DNA of 64,000 nt, taken from NCBI RefSeq assembly GCF_000503895.1, contig NC_022997.1:3041821-3105820 (forward strand), read 5' to 3'. This DNA comes from Hyphomicrobium nitrativorans NL23 (GTDB lineage: Bacteria > Pseudomonadota > Alphaproteobacteria > Rhizobiales > Hyphomicrobiaceae). The notes under the pieces are model-generated. The model was not told the DNA's origin. It did no database searches and was given only the letters and a program-made list of their open reading frames with translations. How positions within the stretch are numbered: position 1 is the first letter of the stretch; the number at the start of each line of letters is the position of its first letter. Of the stretch, positions 43,218-55,746 are shown piece after piece. A program made the position numbers and the translations under genes.

Positions 43218-45524
43218 TCAGTATTTCCGATACTGAGCCATGAAGGGCCCTAGAATATCGGAGAAATCGTCGGTCCAGGGGCGGACGGTGGGGCGGACGA
43301 TGTCGCGCGAGCCCTCGACGTGCCGGAAGCGCTCGATGGTCGCCTTGTCCTTGCCGATCAGCACGACCGTCGAGCCGGTCTTGACGTAACCGTCGTCCAC
43401 GAAGTCCTCGATGACCAGGGCATGGAGCTCCACGTCGAGGGTGGGGAGGGTGGCGGCGAGGACCTCTTCGAGGTCGAGGTAGCGATTCGAGATGTGGAGC
43501 ACGGCCACGCCGCGCGTCTTCAGTTTCGAGGCGTAGAGGGTGAGCGCCTCGGCCGTCATCATGTGGACCGGGATCGCATCGGAGGAGAACGCGTCCACGA
43601 TCATGAGGTCGTAGCTGTCGATTTCCTCTCTCGCGAACGTGAGACGCGCGTCGCCAAGCACCACCTCCGCGTTCGGCTGGCAGTTGGAGAGGAAGGTGAA
43701 GTTGCGCGACTTCGCGATCTCGACCACGACGGGGTCGATCTCGAAGAAGCGCCACGTCTCGCCGGGAGCGGAGTAGCAGGCGAGAGACCCCGCACCGAGG
43801 CCGATGACACCAAATTTGCCTTTCACGCCCTCGTGCTGGTTGATCATGCTCGTCAGCCGGATCGCGGACGCCATCGGGCTCTCGGGGTGGTAGTAGGTCG
43901 CGGGCGTCACGTCGGCGACGGACTTGCCTTCCTCGTCCCGGATGCGTTGGGCGCCGTGCAGCGTCGTGCCGTGCTGGAGCACGTTGAACTCGCCGTCCAT
44001 CGACTGGATGACGCGATAGACGCCGAAGTAGCTGCGCTGCGCGTCGCCGCGATGGACGCCGGACGGCAGGAGAACGACCGTCAAATACATGCCGAGCGCC
44101 GCCACCAGCATATGCGGCGGGAAATACCAGAGCGCGAGAGCGACAAGTGCGAATATTGCCGCGATGTCGGTCGTCGTGCCCCAGCGGCCGAAGTGGAGAT
44201 CGTAATCGAACGCGAGCGTGGGGCCCCAGGCGATGAGCGCCCATCCGCCGACGACGAGCGCGGCCATGCCCGCCCATTGGACGCGCGAGCGGCTCATCAG
44301 ATCCATCGCGCCCGGACGGCAGGCGAACGTGAGGGCGAGCAGCAGCGGGTATTCGAACACTTCCGAGAAGATGCGAGGCGCGAGAAGAGCCGCGAAGATG
44401 CCGCCCAGCACGCCGCCGACCGACATCCACATGTAGAATTCGGTGAGATTGCGCGCGTCCGGGCGGGCCTCGTAGAGCGTGCGGTGGGCAACGAGCGTGG
44501 ACGCTACGAAGGCTGCGATACCGTAACCCGCGGCATAGAACCAGGTCTCCTTTTCCGTCTGAGAGAGCTGGAGCAACGCCAGGACGACCGCCACGGCATG
44601 GGCCGTCAGCAGCACAGAACGCGGGATGAGCGCACGCTCGCGGAACACGATGACGAACGTCAGCAGATAGAGCGCGAGCGGCACCACCCAGACGAGGGGC
44701 GCGGAGGCCACGTCGGTCGCGATGTGGTTCGTAAACGCCGTGAGCAACGCGGACGGGACGAACGCGAGGCCAACCCAGCCCAAACGGGCGTTCCAGGCCG
44801 GCGCATGAAGCGAGGCCGCGGCGGTTGCTGCCGGGCTCGCCGCGTCCGCGCCGTTCTCTCCCTCGGCTGCCACGGCGCGAACGCGCAGGAAGCAAAGGCC
44901 CAGCGCCACCACCAGCGCCGCAAACCCCGCCGTCCAGACGATCGCGAGCGTCTTCAGGCCGAAGACGGGCTCGAAGACGAACGGATATCCAAGGAGCGCG
45001 ATCAGGCTGCCGAGGTTCGAGGCGGCGTAGAGGAAATAGGGGTCCGCACTCGCCTTGTGTCCGGCACGCGAGAACCAGGCCTGAAGCAGCGGCGCGTTTG
45101 CGGCCACGGTGGCAAAGGGAATGCCGATGGCAACGGCAAACAGGCCGAGTTGCCAGAGGTAGGCATCGCCGGGGGGCGGCTCGGACCAGCCTGCCGGGAT
45201 GGCGATCGGGAGGAACAGGAACGCGAAGGCGGAAAGGGCGAGATGGATAAAGCCAGTAGACGCGGCCGGCACATGACGCACAAGCAGATGCGCATAGCCG
45301 TATCCGACGAGAAGGGCGCCCTGGAAGAACAGCAGAGCCACGGCCCACACGGACGGCGCACCGCCTAGCAGCGGGAGCACCATCTTGGCGAACATCGGCT
45401 GGATCAGAAACAGCAGGAAGGCCGAAAGGAACGTGGTGGCCGTGAAGATCCCTAAGGTGCCCCAAGCGCGATGTGCGGTTGCGCCTCCCAGGGCGATGGG
45501 CTCAATTTCGGAAGGTGTCGTCAC
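43218..45524 (-). CDS. Membrane protein fused to a spermidine synthase-like domain, 768 aa
   Basis: About residues 20-480 hold 11 or 12 membrane helices resembling a transporter or fused synthase membrane domain. The C-terminal half (about 500-768) is a Rossmann methyltransferase fold of the spermidine-synthase type: GVIGLGAGSLACYS, then FFEIDPVVVEIAKS and LMIVDAFSSDAIPVHMMT. Aminopropyltransfer activity is unproven. GTG 45524 follows AGGGG; the ORF extends upstream without a Met. Confidence 0.83.
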   Translation of the reverse strand: MTTPSEIEPIALGGATAHRAWGTLGIFTATTFLSAFLLFLIQPMFAKMVLPLLGGAPSVWAVALLFFQGALLVGYGYAHLLVRHVPAASTGFIHLALSAFAFLFLPIAIPAGWSEPPPGDAYLWQLGLFAVAIGIPFATVAANAPLLQAWFSRAGHKASADPYFLYAASNLGSLIALLGYPFVFEPVFGLKTLAIVWTAGFAALVVALGLCFLRVRAVAAEGENGADAASPAATAAASLHAPAWNARLGWVGLAFVPSALLTAFTNHIATDVASAPLVWVVPLALYLLTFVIVFRERALIPRSVLLTAHAVAVVLALLQLSQTEKETWFYAAGYGIAAFVASTLVAHRTLYEARPDARNLTEFYMWMSVGGVLGGIFAALLAPRIFSEVFEYPLLLALTFACRPGAMDLMSRSRVQWAGMAALVVGGWALIAWGPTLAFDYDLHFGRWGTTTDIAAIFALVALALWYFPPHMLVAALGMYLTVVLLPSGVHRGDAQRSYFGVYRVIQSMDGEFNVLQHGTTLHGAQRIRDEEGKSVADVTPATYYHPESPMASAIRLTSMINQHEGVKGKFGVIGLGAGSLACYSAPGETWRFFEIDPVVVEIAKSRNFTFLSNCQPNAEVVLGDARLTFAREEIDSYDLMIVDAFSSDAIPVHMMTAEALTLYASKLKTRGVAVLHISNRYLDLEEVLAATLPTLDVELHALVIEDFVDDGYVKTGSTVVLIGKDKATIERFRHVEGSRDIVRPTVRPWTDDFSDILGPFMAQYRKY

Positions 45525-45791
45525 TGTTTCCCCTGGACCTCGCGCCGTTGGACCTCGCCGCTTTCCCGCCAAAAAGCTGCCGGTGCGGCCTTCGCCGCCG
45601 CCGGGACCATAAACGGGATGGGCCGTCCTGTCAGGGGTTGCGCACAAGAACATTGCATCGGCGCACGAGGCGCGGTTAACCCCCTCCGGTCACGTACGTT
45701 AGAGCGCACACGCATCGGGCCGGTCTCGTATCGCGGCGGCATCGACTACGATGTTGGCGACCCGAGCCCGAGGCCCCATAACCGAAGCCCT

Positions 45792-46313
45792 ATGAGCGAG
45801 CCCCCCATGACCGATCCGTCTCCCACACCTCCGCGCGGCATCACCACGGACGATGCGGAAACGTTTGCGGGGCTGGTTGCTTCGGGGCGCCTGATCGGGA
45901 TCGATGCGGGCACGAAAACCCTCGGCCTTGCGCTCAGCGACACCCGGCGCAGCATCGCCTCCGCGCTTGAGACGATCCGGCGAACGAAATTCACGGCCGA
46001 CGCGAAGCGTCTTCTCGATCTCACGCAAGAGCATGGCGTGGTCGGCTTCGTGCTCGGGCTGCCCGCCAACATGGACGGCAGCGAAGGGCCGCGTGCCCAG
46101 GCTTCGCGCGCGTTCGCGCGCAACATGAACGGATTGTCGCCGCTCCCCATTCTGCTGTGGGACGAGCGGCTTACAACGCTCGAAGCCGAGCGGATGCTGA
46201 TCGCGGCGGATGCAAGCCGGAAGCGGCGCGCGGACGTGATCGACAAGCTTGCGGCCACGCTCATTCTGCAAGGTGCGCTGGACCGGCTGCGCAGGCTTTC
46301 CGACCCCTCGTGA
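45792..46313 (+). CDS. ruvX: Holliday-junction resolvase-like YqgF/RuvX, 173 aa
   Basis: RNase H-like fold: Asp in LIGIDAGTKTLGLALSD, Glu region in GFVLGLPANMDGSEGPRAQ, and WDERLTTLEAERML followed by the last Asp in KRRADVIDKLAATLIL. It acts in DNA recombination or pre-16S rRNA processing. ATG 45792 (or 45807) is the likely start. It diverges from the fused membrane protein gene. Confidence 0.9.
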   Translation: MSEPPMTDPSPTPPRGITTDDAETFAGLVASGRLIGIDAGTKTLGLALSDTRRSIASALETIRRTKFTADAKRLLDLTQEHGVVGFVLGLPANMDGSEGPRAQASRAFARNMNGLSPLPILLWDERLTTLEAERMLIAADASRKRRADVIDKLAATLILQGALDRLRRLSDPS

Positions 46314-46450
46314 CCGACCGAGGATAGGTTCGTCACCGCACATCGCAGCTTGGTCAAACTGGGGTCGCACGCGCGCCGTAAAGATTGCGGAGCTTCAGCT
46401 CAGACCGAGGGCGGGCCTTCGCCGGCCGCCTACGGGTGGATGCGTTCTCG

Positions 46451-47650
46451 ATGCGGACCAAAGCCAAAGCCATCGCCCCCGCGCACGATGCCCTTTCCGT
46501 ACCGGAGGCGCAGGCCCTCGAAGGCATCCTCGCGCGGTTCCAATCCTCTAGACGCCCTGCCATCCGGCGGCTCGCACAGACCTCGCACCGGGTTGCGGAT
46601 CTCGCCGTCACATATCCGGCCGCGCTCTATGCGCTCGCAAGCCGGCATGGCTCGCCCAAGCGGCGCGCACAGGCTCTCGGCCTGATCGAAGCCGGAGCAC
46701 AACTGCGCGACGTGGCTGCCGCGCTCGATCTGCCGCTTTGGCTCCGGCGTCTGCCGCCCGAAGCGTTCACGGGCAAACTCGGCGCGTTCCCCCGGTCCGA
46801 CATTTTCGGGCGCAGGATTGCCAACCACCTGCCGACGGGATCGGAGCATAGCGCCTTCTGGCTCCAATCCGTCCTTTTCGGCACGCGCGCCGCCGACGAG
46901 ACGTTCGCATTGTGGCTTGCGCAGCAACGCGTGTTCCTGGATCCCGGCAACCCGGAGGAGCTTTTCGGCCTCATCGCTGCTTATGCCGCGATCTCGGCCG
47001 GTCCGCCGTCGCGCGCAAAGAGCCTGATCGTCGTGCCGTGGCGTCCGGAAATGGCGCTCGACACCGCCGTCTGCGCGGCAAAGAGCTGGTTCAACCGGAT
47101 GCGGCTCGTCATCCAGCTTCCGGACGGCGCGCTCACCGATCCCTGGCTCGCGGCGGGGGATGCGCGGGGGTATGACTTCGTTCCACTGCTCGACGAAAGC
47201 ACCATTCTGGCCGAGGCGTCCGCGATGCAGAACTGCGCCGACCAATACGCGGACCGCTTAGCGCGCGACAAGTGCCGCTTGTTCTCCATCCGCCGCCGCG
47301 GCGTAAGGATCGCGACGCTTGAGATCGGGCCTCATCCGAGAGAAGCCGGCGTGCTCGCGATCGCCCAGCTCAAGGCGCGCCACAACCTCCCGGCGACGGC
47401 CGAAGTGTGGCAAGCCGCGCACACGTGGCTCGGCACACAGAAAGATCTCAAACGCGCCACCATCGGCGCGAGGCCGGACCGGCCGCTCGATACCGACGTC
47501 TGGAAACGTCTACTCGCCGACTACCGATCACGGAAGAACGGCGCGCCGTGGCTTCCCGAACACGCCAGCAAGGAGACGCTCACGTCCGTCGAAAACGGGA
47601 TCGGCGAACTTGCACGCCGGGCGGGGATCACGTCCTGGCTGTTTACATAA
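46451..47650 (+). CDS. PcfJ-like domain protein, 399 aa
   Basis: The N-terminal two-thirds are helical with Arg and Ala and no known motif. The C-terminal part has the PcfJ-like signature: an EASAMQNCADQYADRL segment, then RLFSIRRRGVRIATLEI and the following helix-strand (LAIAQLKARHNLPAT). The family occurs on conjugative plasmids, phages and chromosomes; its activity is unknown. ATG 46451 is chosen; the ORF extends to 46385. It follows ruvX in the same direction. Confidence 0.75.
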   Translation: MRTKAKAIAPAHDALSVPEAQALEGILARFQSSRRPAIRRLAQTSHRVADLAVTYPAALYALASRHGSPKRRAQALGLIEAGAQLRDVAAALDLPLWLRRLPPEAFTGKLGAFPRSDIFGRRIANHLPTGSEHSAFWLQSVLFGTRAADETFALWLAQQRVFLDPGNPEELFGLIAAYAAISAGPPSRAKSLIVVPWRPEMALDTAVCAAKSWFNRMRLVIQLPDGALTDPWLAAGDARGYDFVPLLDESTILAEASAMQNCADQYADRLARDKCRLFSIRRRGVRIATLEIGPHPREAGVLAIAQLKARHNLPATAEVWQAAHTWLGTQKDLKRATIGARPDRPLDTDVWKRLLADYRSRKNGAPWLPEHASKETLTSVENGIGELARRAGITSWLFT

Positions 47651-48085
47651 GCGTCCACGAAAGGCCGACGTTAGGTCATGCGCACACGTGACGTCACGTC
47701 GCGCCGCAGAGCCTGCGAACAGTTGTCGCCTGTGTGAATCCGCGCATGCGACTTGTGTCATATGGGTCCCCGCAGCGCTCCTGCAAGCGGACACGATCGG
47801 CACCCGATTGGAGAGCGCGACAACGTTCATCTGCACGCCCCGGTTACGCCATGTTTATTCATGCCATGATGCAACCAACGTGTTCTGACATTCGTTGTAG
47901 AAAATCGTTCCGCGTTCCGGGAACAATTTCAGGCTAGAGACTTTCAAACATCGTACGACGTGCACGATTGATCCTGACGAGCGCAGGACTATCTCTAACG
48001 GGGAGCATATGACCACTCAAAGGGGAGGGGTCCACTCCGTCGGCGTCGCATATTTGCAAACCCAGCAAGAGGATTAGGCGCAATC
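47651..48085. other. Gene-poor gap
   Basis: About 430 bases between the PcfJ-like and MarR genes. I see no convincing coding region, tRNA or terminator. The last 40 bases carry the AGAGGA ribosome site of the MarR gene. Confidence 0.5.
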
Positions 48086-48553
48086 ATGAAACATGACACC
48101 TCAAGCGACCGCATCTCCTCGGCTCTGCATCTGTTGCATCGGGCCGGGCAATGCGCAGACGAACTGTTCGCGTTGAGGGTGGGAGAAGCCGGCCTGACAC
48201 CGCGGCAGTACGCCGTGATGACGGCCATCGCCAACAGCGAAGAACCGAGCCAGACGACGCTCGTCGAGCGCACCGGCATCGACCGCTCCACGATGGCCGA
48301 CATCGTCCGCCGCCTCACGGCGCGCGGCCTCGTTCAGCGCCGGCGTACCCGACGCGACGCGCGCCGCTATGCGGTTCGCCTCACCGACAAGGGCGAAGGC
48401 GCCTTGAGACAGGCGGAGCCTGCGGCCCGTTCCACAGACGAGCGCATTCTGTCCGCGCTCGCGCCCACGCAGCGGGACGCGTTCCTGCGGTCGCTGTCGA
48501 AGATCGTGTCCGCGGTCGAGCCGGACGACACCGGCCGGAACGGGCGAGGCTGA
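48086..48553 (+). CDS. MarR-family transcription regulator, 155 aa
   Basis: Winged-helix MarR: recognition helix in PSQTTLVERTGIDRSTMADI, then the wing RRRTRRDARRYAVRLTDKG. It binds a ligand and represses nearby genes, probably including its own. The target is not evident: the gap upstream lacks a clear palindrome. Confidence 0.93.
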   Translation: MKHDTSSDRISSALHLLHRAGQCADELFALRVGEAGLTPRQYAVMTAIANSEEPSQTTLVERTGIDRSTMADIVRRLTARGLVQRRRTRRDARRYAVRLTDKGEGALRQAEPAARSTDERILSALAPTQRDAFLRSLSKIVSAVEPDDTGRNGRG

Positions 48554-48583
48554 CGCTCCGCCTGCGCCCTGTTTCATATCCGA

Positions 48584-48617
48584 GGGCTACGCACATGCGC
48601 CTGTGCGTAGCCCTTTT
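48584..48617 (+). terminator. Terminator after the MarR gene
   Basis: A 12-bp perfect stem GGGCTACGCACA/TGTGCGTAGCCC with a TGCGCC loop and a TTTT tail lies 31 bases after the stop. Confidence 0.88.
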
Positions 48618-48789
48618 CGCATTCTGGGCATCTTCGACGGGCGTCCCGGAGGCAGTGCGGGGGCGGACCCGGACGGGCCACGGCCATTGCCGGGCGTTTC
48701 GCGAGGTCTCTTTCCCGATCCCGGTTGCCGGACGCCGCGCTGGCCGTTAGCTTTGCCCGGTTCATCCAGGATCAGGGCCGCCACACATC

Positions 48790-49398
48790 ATGCTCGACAC
48801 GCTCGCGGCTTACAGCCTGCCCGCGCTCATCGGCTACGGCCTCGGCTCCATTCCCTTCGGCCTTCTGCTCACGCGCTTCGCCGGGCTCGGCGACATCCGC
48901 ACCATCGGATCCGGCAACATCGGGGCGACGAACGTCCTCAGAACTGGCCATAAGGGTCTTGCCGCGCTCACGCTACTGCTGGACGGCCTCAAAGGTACGC
49001 TCGCCGTTGTGCTCGGCTCGCTCGTCGCCGGTGCGCAGAGCACGGAAGCGGGACTGATTGCCGGTCTCGCGGCGTTCCTCGGGCACATCTTTCCCGTCTG
49101 GCTCGGTTTCAAGGGCGGAAAGGGCGTTGCGACCTACATCGGCGTCGTGGCCGCCCTCGCCTGGCCCGGCGCGCTCGTTTTCGTCGGGCTCTGGCTCGCG
49201 GTTGCGGTTGCGCTGCGCTACTCGTCGCTGGCGGCGCTTATCGCGAGTGCTGCGACGCCCGTTGCACTGGTCGCGCTCGGGTGGACCAACGAAGGGCTGG
49301 CCGCGCTCGTCATGTCGATCTTCCTCTTCGGGAAGCATTCGGCCAACATCAGCCGGTTGTTGAAAGGCGAGGAGCCCAGGATCGGTGCCAAATCGTGA
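48790..49398 (+). CDS. plsY: Glycerol-3-phosphate acyltransferase PlsY
   Basis: Membrane acyltransferase (202 aa) that uses acyl phosphate for phospholipid synthesis. Five or so membrane helices. Conserved motifs are [23 protein letters not shown] and the second-half [12 protein letters not shown]. It overlaps dprA by 14 bases. Confidence 0.94.
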   Translation: MLDTLAAYSLPALIGYGLGSIPFGLLLTRFAGLGDIRTIGSGNIGATNVLRTGHKGLAALTLLLDGLKGTLAVVLGSLVAGAQSTEAGLIAGLAAFLGHIFPVWLGFKGGKGVATYIGVVAALAWPGALVFVGLWLAVAVALRYSSLAALIASAATPVALVALGWTNEGLAALVMSIFLFGKHSANISRLLKGEEPRIGAKS

Positions 49399-50572
49399 TC
49401 CCGAGGATCTGTTCACGCCCGCACCGCTCCCCGTCGCGCCACTCGACGCGGACGAACGCCTCGCCTGTCTCCGGCTGATCCGTTCGAGCCAGGTCGGCCC
49501 CGTCACGTTCCGCGAATTGATCAATCATTGCGGCGGAGCCCGCCAGGCACTGGCTGCCCTCCCCCAGTTGTCGCGCCGCGCCGGGCGGCCCGCACGCGTC
49601 TGCTCCGAAGCGGACGCCGAAGCCGAGCTCAAGGCGGCGGAGAAAGCGGGCGCCCGGCCGGTCTTCACGATCGAGCCCGGCTATCCACAGACGCTGGCCG
49701 CGCTTGATACGCCGCCGCCTATGGTCTACCTGAAGGGGCGGAGCGAGTTGCTGGGGCTCTCCGCCATTGCAGTCGTCGGTTCGCGTCAGGCCTCAGCCGC
49801 CGGCCTCAAGCTCGCCCGGCTGTTCGCAAGGAGGCTTGCGGAGGCCGGTTTCTCGATCGTCTCGGGGCTCGCGCGCGGCGTGGACGCGGCCGCGCACGAG
49901 GCGAGCCTGATGCATGGGACGGTCGCGGTGCTGGCGGGCGGCATCGACATCGTTTATCCGCCCGAACACGCGAGCTTGCAGGCCCGGATCGGCGAAGAGG
50001 GCTGCCTCGTGACGGAACTGCCGCCGGGGTTCGTTCCGCGCGGACGTGACTTCCCTCGCCGCAACCGGCTGGTCTCAGGTCTTTCGCGCGGCGTCGTCGT
50101 CATCGAGGCGGCGCGGCGCTCGGGCTCGCTCGTCACCGCCCGCCTGGCCGGCGAGCAAGGACGCGAGATTTTCGCCGTCCCGGGCCACCCGCTGGATCCC
50201 CGCGCGGAGGGCACCAATCAGCTCCTCAAGTCCGGAGCAACGCTCGTCACCCAGCCCGAGGACGTCATCGACGCGTTGGGACCGCAGCTTCATCTGCGTC
50301 CGGCCGGAATGACCGAGGAGACATCCGCCCCCGTCTTCGCCCCGGCGTTCGCGGCCCAAGACGTCGGCGCTCTCGACGCGCGAGGCGAGCCCACCGACAG
50401 CGAGCGGGCGCGGGTTCTCGCTGCGCTTGGGCCTCATCCCGTGGACATCGACACACTTGCGCGTGCGATCGGCCTCGGGGCGCGGGAGGTGCGCGTGCTT
50501 CTACTCGATCTCGATCTCGCAGGAGAGATCGCCCGCCACGGCTCGCAACTCGTGTCCCGGACGATCCGCTAG
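49385..50572 (+). CDS. dprA: DNA-processing protein DprA
   Basis: Loads RecA on single-stranded DNA during natural transformation. An N-terminal helix-hairpin-helix-like region (about 25-55), then the Rossmann core: [68 protein letters not shown] and a C-terminal winged-helix ([20 protein letters not shown]). The start is GTG 49385 with AGGA upstream, overlapping plsY. Confidence 0.94.
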   Translation: MPNRDPEDLFTPAPLPVAPLDADERLACLRLIRSSQVGPVTFRELINHCGGARQALAALPQLSRRAGRPARVCSEADAEAELKAAEKAGARPVFTIEPGYPQTLAALDTPPPMVYLKGRSELLGLSAIAVVGSRQASAAGLKLARLFARRLAEAGFSIVSGLARGVDAAAHEASLMHGTVAVLAGGIDIVYPPEHASLQARIGEEGCLVTELPPGFVPRGRDFPRRNRLVSGLSRGVVVIEAARRSGSLVTARLAGEQGREIFAVPGHPLDPRAEGTNQLLKSGATLVTQPEDVIDALGPQLHLRPAGMTEETSAPVFAPAFAAQDVGALDARGEPTDSERARVLAALGPHPVDIDTLARAIGLGAREVRVLLLDLDLAGEIARHGSQLVSRTIR

Positions 50573-50582
50573 GTGCGCCAGA

Positions 50583-50768
50583 TTAAACGTTATCGCGCGA
50601 ACGAAGCCTTGCTTCCGAATGGGCCACGTCTAGAATTCCGGCCAACGTGGTGAGCCGCTGGCTGCGCGCCATAGCCTTCAATTGAAGAATGAGATCGGCA
50701 ATATACTCAAGTTGCTCTTTGAGGGACGCACTTTGCGCGCGAGCCCCGTCTCCGTTTCCTTTTGGCAC
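50583..50768 (-). CDS. Conserved small helical protein, 61 aa
   Basis: Acidic/basic helical protein with LKEQLEYIADLILQLKAMA then TTLAGILDVAHSEARLR, a pattern I recognise from short alphaproteobacterial proteins of unknown function. GTG 50768 follows GAGGGAG. An AT-rich leftward promoter with TTGTCA and TAAAAT-like boxes lies at about 50845-50876. It converges with dprA 10 bases apart. Confidence 0.6.
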   Translation of the reverse strand: MPKGNGDGARAQSASLKEQLEYIADLILQLKAMARSQRLTTLAGILDVAHSEARLRSRDNV

Positions 50769-50903
50769 TTTCGCAGCTCCCTCGTTGCATCAGCCGTTCG
50801 TCCAGCTGCACACATTACATTAACCCTGCAAATCAGAAGTTGCAATTTTATTTTATGCATCCTTTGATTGTGACAAAGTCGCATGCTCCGAGCCTTCCCT
50901 TGC

Positions 50904-50931
50904 TTGACACTGGAGCGGGCAGGCTTCTAGA
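50904..50931 (+). promoter_or_regulatory. Sigma-70 promoter of groESL
   Basis: TTGACA (50904-50909), a 16-base spacer and TCTAGA (50926-50931), both close to consensus, lie 102 bases before groES and just upstream of the CIRCE operator. Confidence 0.75.
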
Positions 50932-50944
50932 ACGGCCACACTCG

Positions 50945-50971
50945 CTGGCACTCCCCTGGTGAAAGTGCCAC
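50945..50971 (+). promoter_or_regulatory. CIRCE operator (HrcA site)
   Basis: CTGGCACTC, nine bases, then AAGTGCCAC resembles the CIRCE inverted repeat TTAGCACTC-N9-GAGTGCTAA, with the changes usual in alphaproteobacteria. It covers about +5 to +30 of the promoter. HrcA repression relieved by heat shock is expected. Confidence 0.8.
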
Positions 50972-51032
50972 GCGTGTCGGGCCGCGCAAAAAGCGCCCGC
51001 CCCTTCCCATTCTCAGTGGAGTTCAGAGCCTC

Positions 51033-51323
51033 ATGTCATTCCGCCCCCTGCATGATCGCGTCGTCGTCAAGCGCGTGGACAGCGAGACCAAGACCGCCGG
51101 TGGCATCATCATTCCCGACACGGCTGCCGAAAAGCCTCAGCAGGGCGAGGTCGTGGCTGTCGGTCCCGGTACGCGCGACGATGCCGGCAAGCTCACGGCG
51201 CTCGACGTCAAAGCCGGCGACAAGGTGCTGTTCGGCAAGTGGAGCGGCACGGAAGTGAAGATCGACGGCGTCGACCTCCTCATCATGAAGGAGAGCGACA
51301 TCCTGGGCGTCATCGAGAAGTAA
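51033..51323 (+). CDS. groES: Co-chaperonin GroES
   Basis: Heptameric lid of GroEL (96 aa). It starts [18 protein letters not shown] and has the mobile loop near [14 protein letters not shown], then [19 protein letters not shown]. First gene of groESL, about 100 bases before groEL. Confidence 0.98.
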   Translation: MSFRPLHDRVVVKRVDSETKTAGGIIIPDTAAEKPQQGEVVAVGPGTRDDAGKLTALDVKAGDKVLFGKWSGTEVKIDGVDLLIMKESDILGVIEK

Positions 51324-51387
51324 GGGCGCGCCCCTCTCAATCGCACCGGGCTCCGGCGCGTACGCCCGCTCGTCGTTTCGACCCTGA

Positions 51388-53073
<1,686 letters not shown>

Positions 53074-53103
53074 GCCCGCACGCCCTTCAGCATCTTTGGA
53101 ATG

Positions 53104-53135
53104 CGCCCGCAGGAGTCGATCCTGCGGGCGTTTTT
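53104..53135 (+). terminator. Terminator of groESL
   Basis: CGCCCGCAGGA pairs perfectly with TCCTGCGGGCG around GTCGA, followed by TTTTT. It lies 30 bases after groEL. Between here and katG (53136-53444) I see no clear gene; a 38-codon ORF near 53186 lacks a ribosome site. Confidence 0.88.
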
Positions 53136-53264
53136 GTTGCGGATTTCCGCAGGGCGCGCCGATCAGAAAAACCTATCGCTTCCATATGGCAAACGCACTT
53201 GCGCTTATTGATCGCCTCCGATACCTATTCTGGAAACTCTCTAAACAAGGGCAGCACACCATGA

Positions 53265-55664
<2,400 letters not shown>

Positions 55665-55689
55665 TCGCACAGGTCGACGCAAAAAAATC

Positions 55690-55721
55690 AGGGCGGCGTT
55701 CAGATCGAACACCGCCCTATT
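55690..55721. terminator. Bidirectional terminator between katG and the ABC exporter gene
   Basis: AGGGCGGCGTTC pairs with GAACACCGCCCT, one mismatch, around AGATC. T-runs follow on both strands (ATTTTC rightward, GATTTTTTT leftward), so it serves both convergent genes. Confidence 0.85.
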
Positions 55722-55746
55722 TTCTTGCAAGCGCTCCAGGCCGCTC

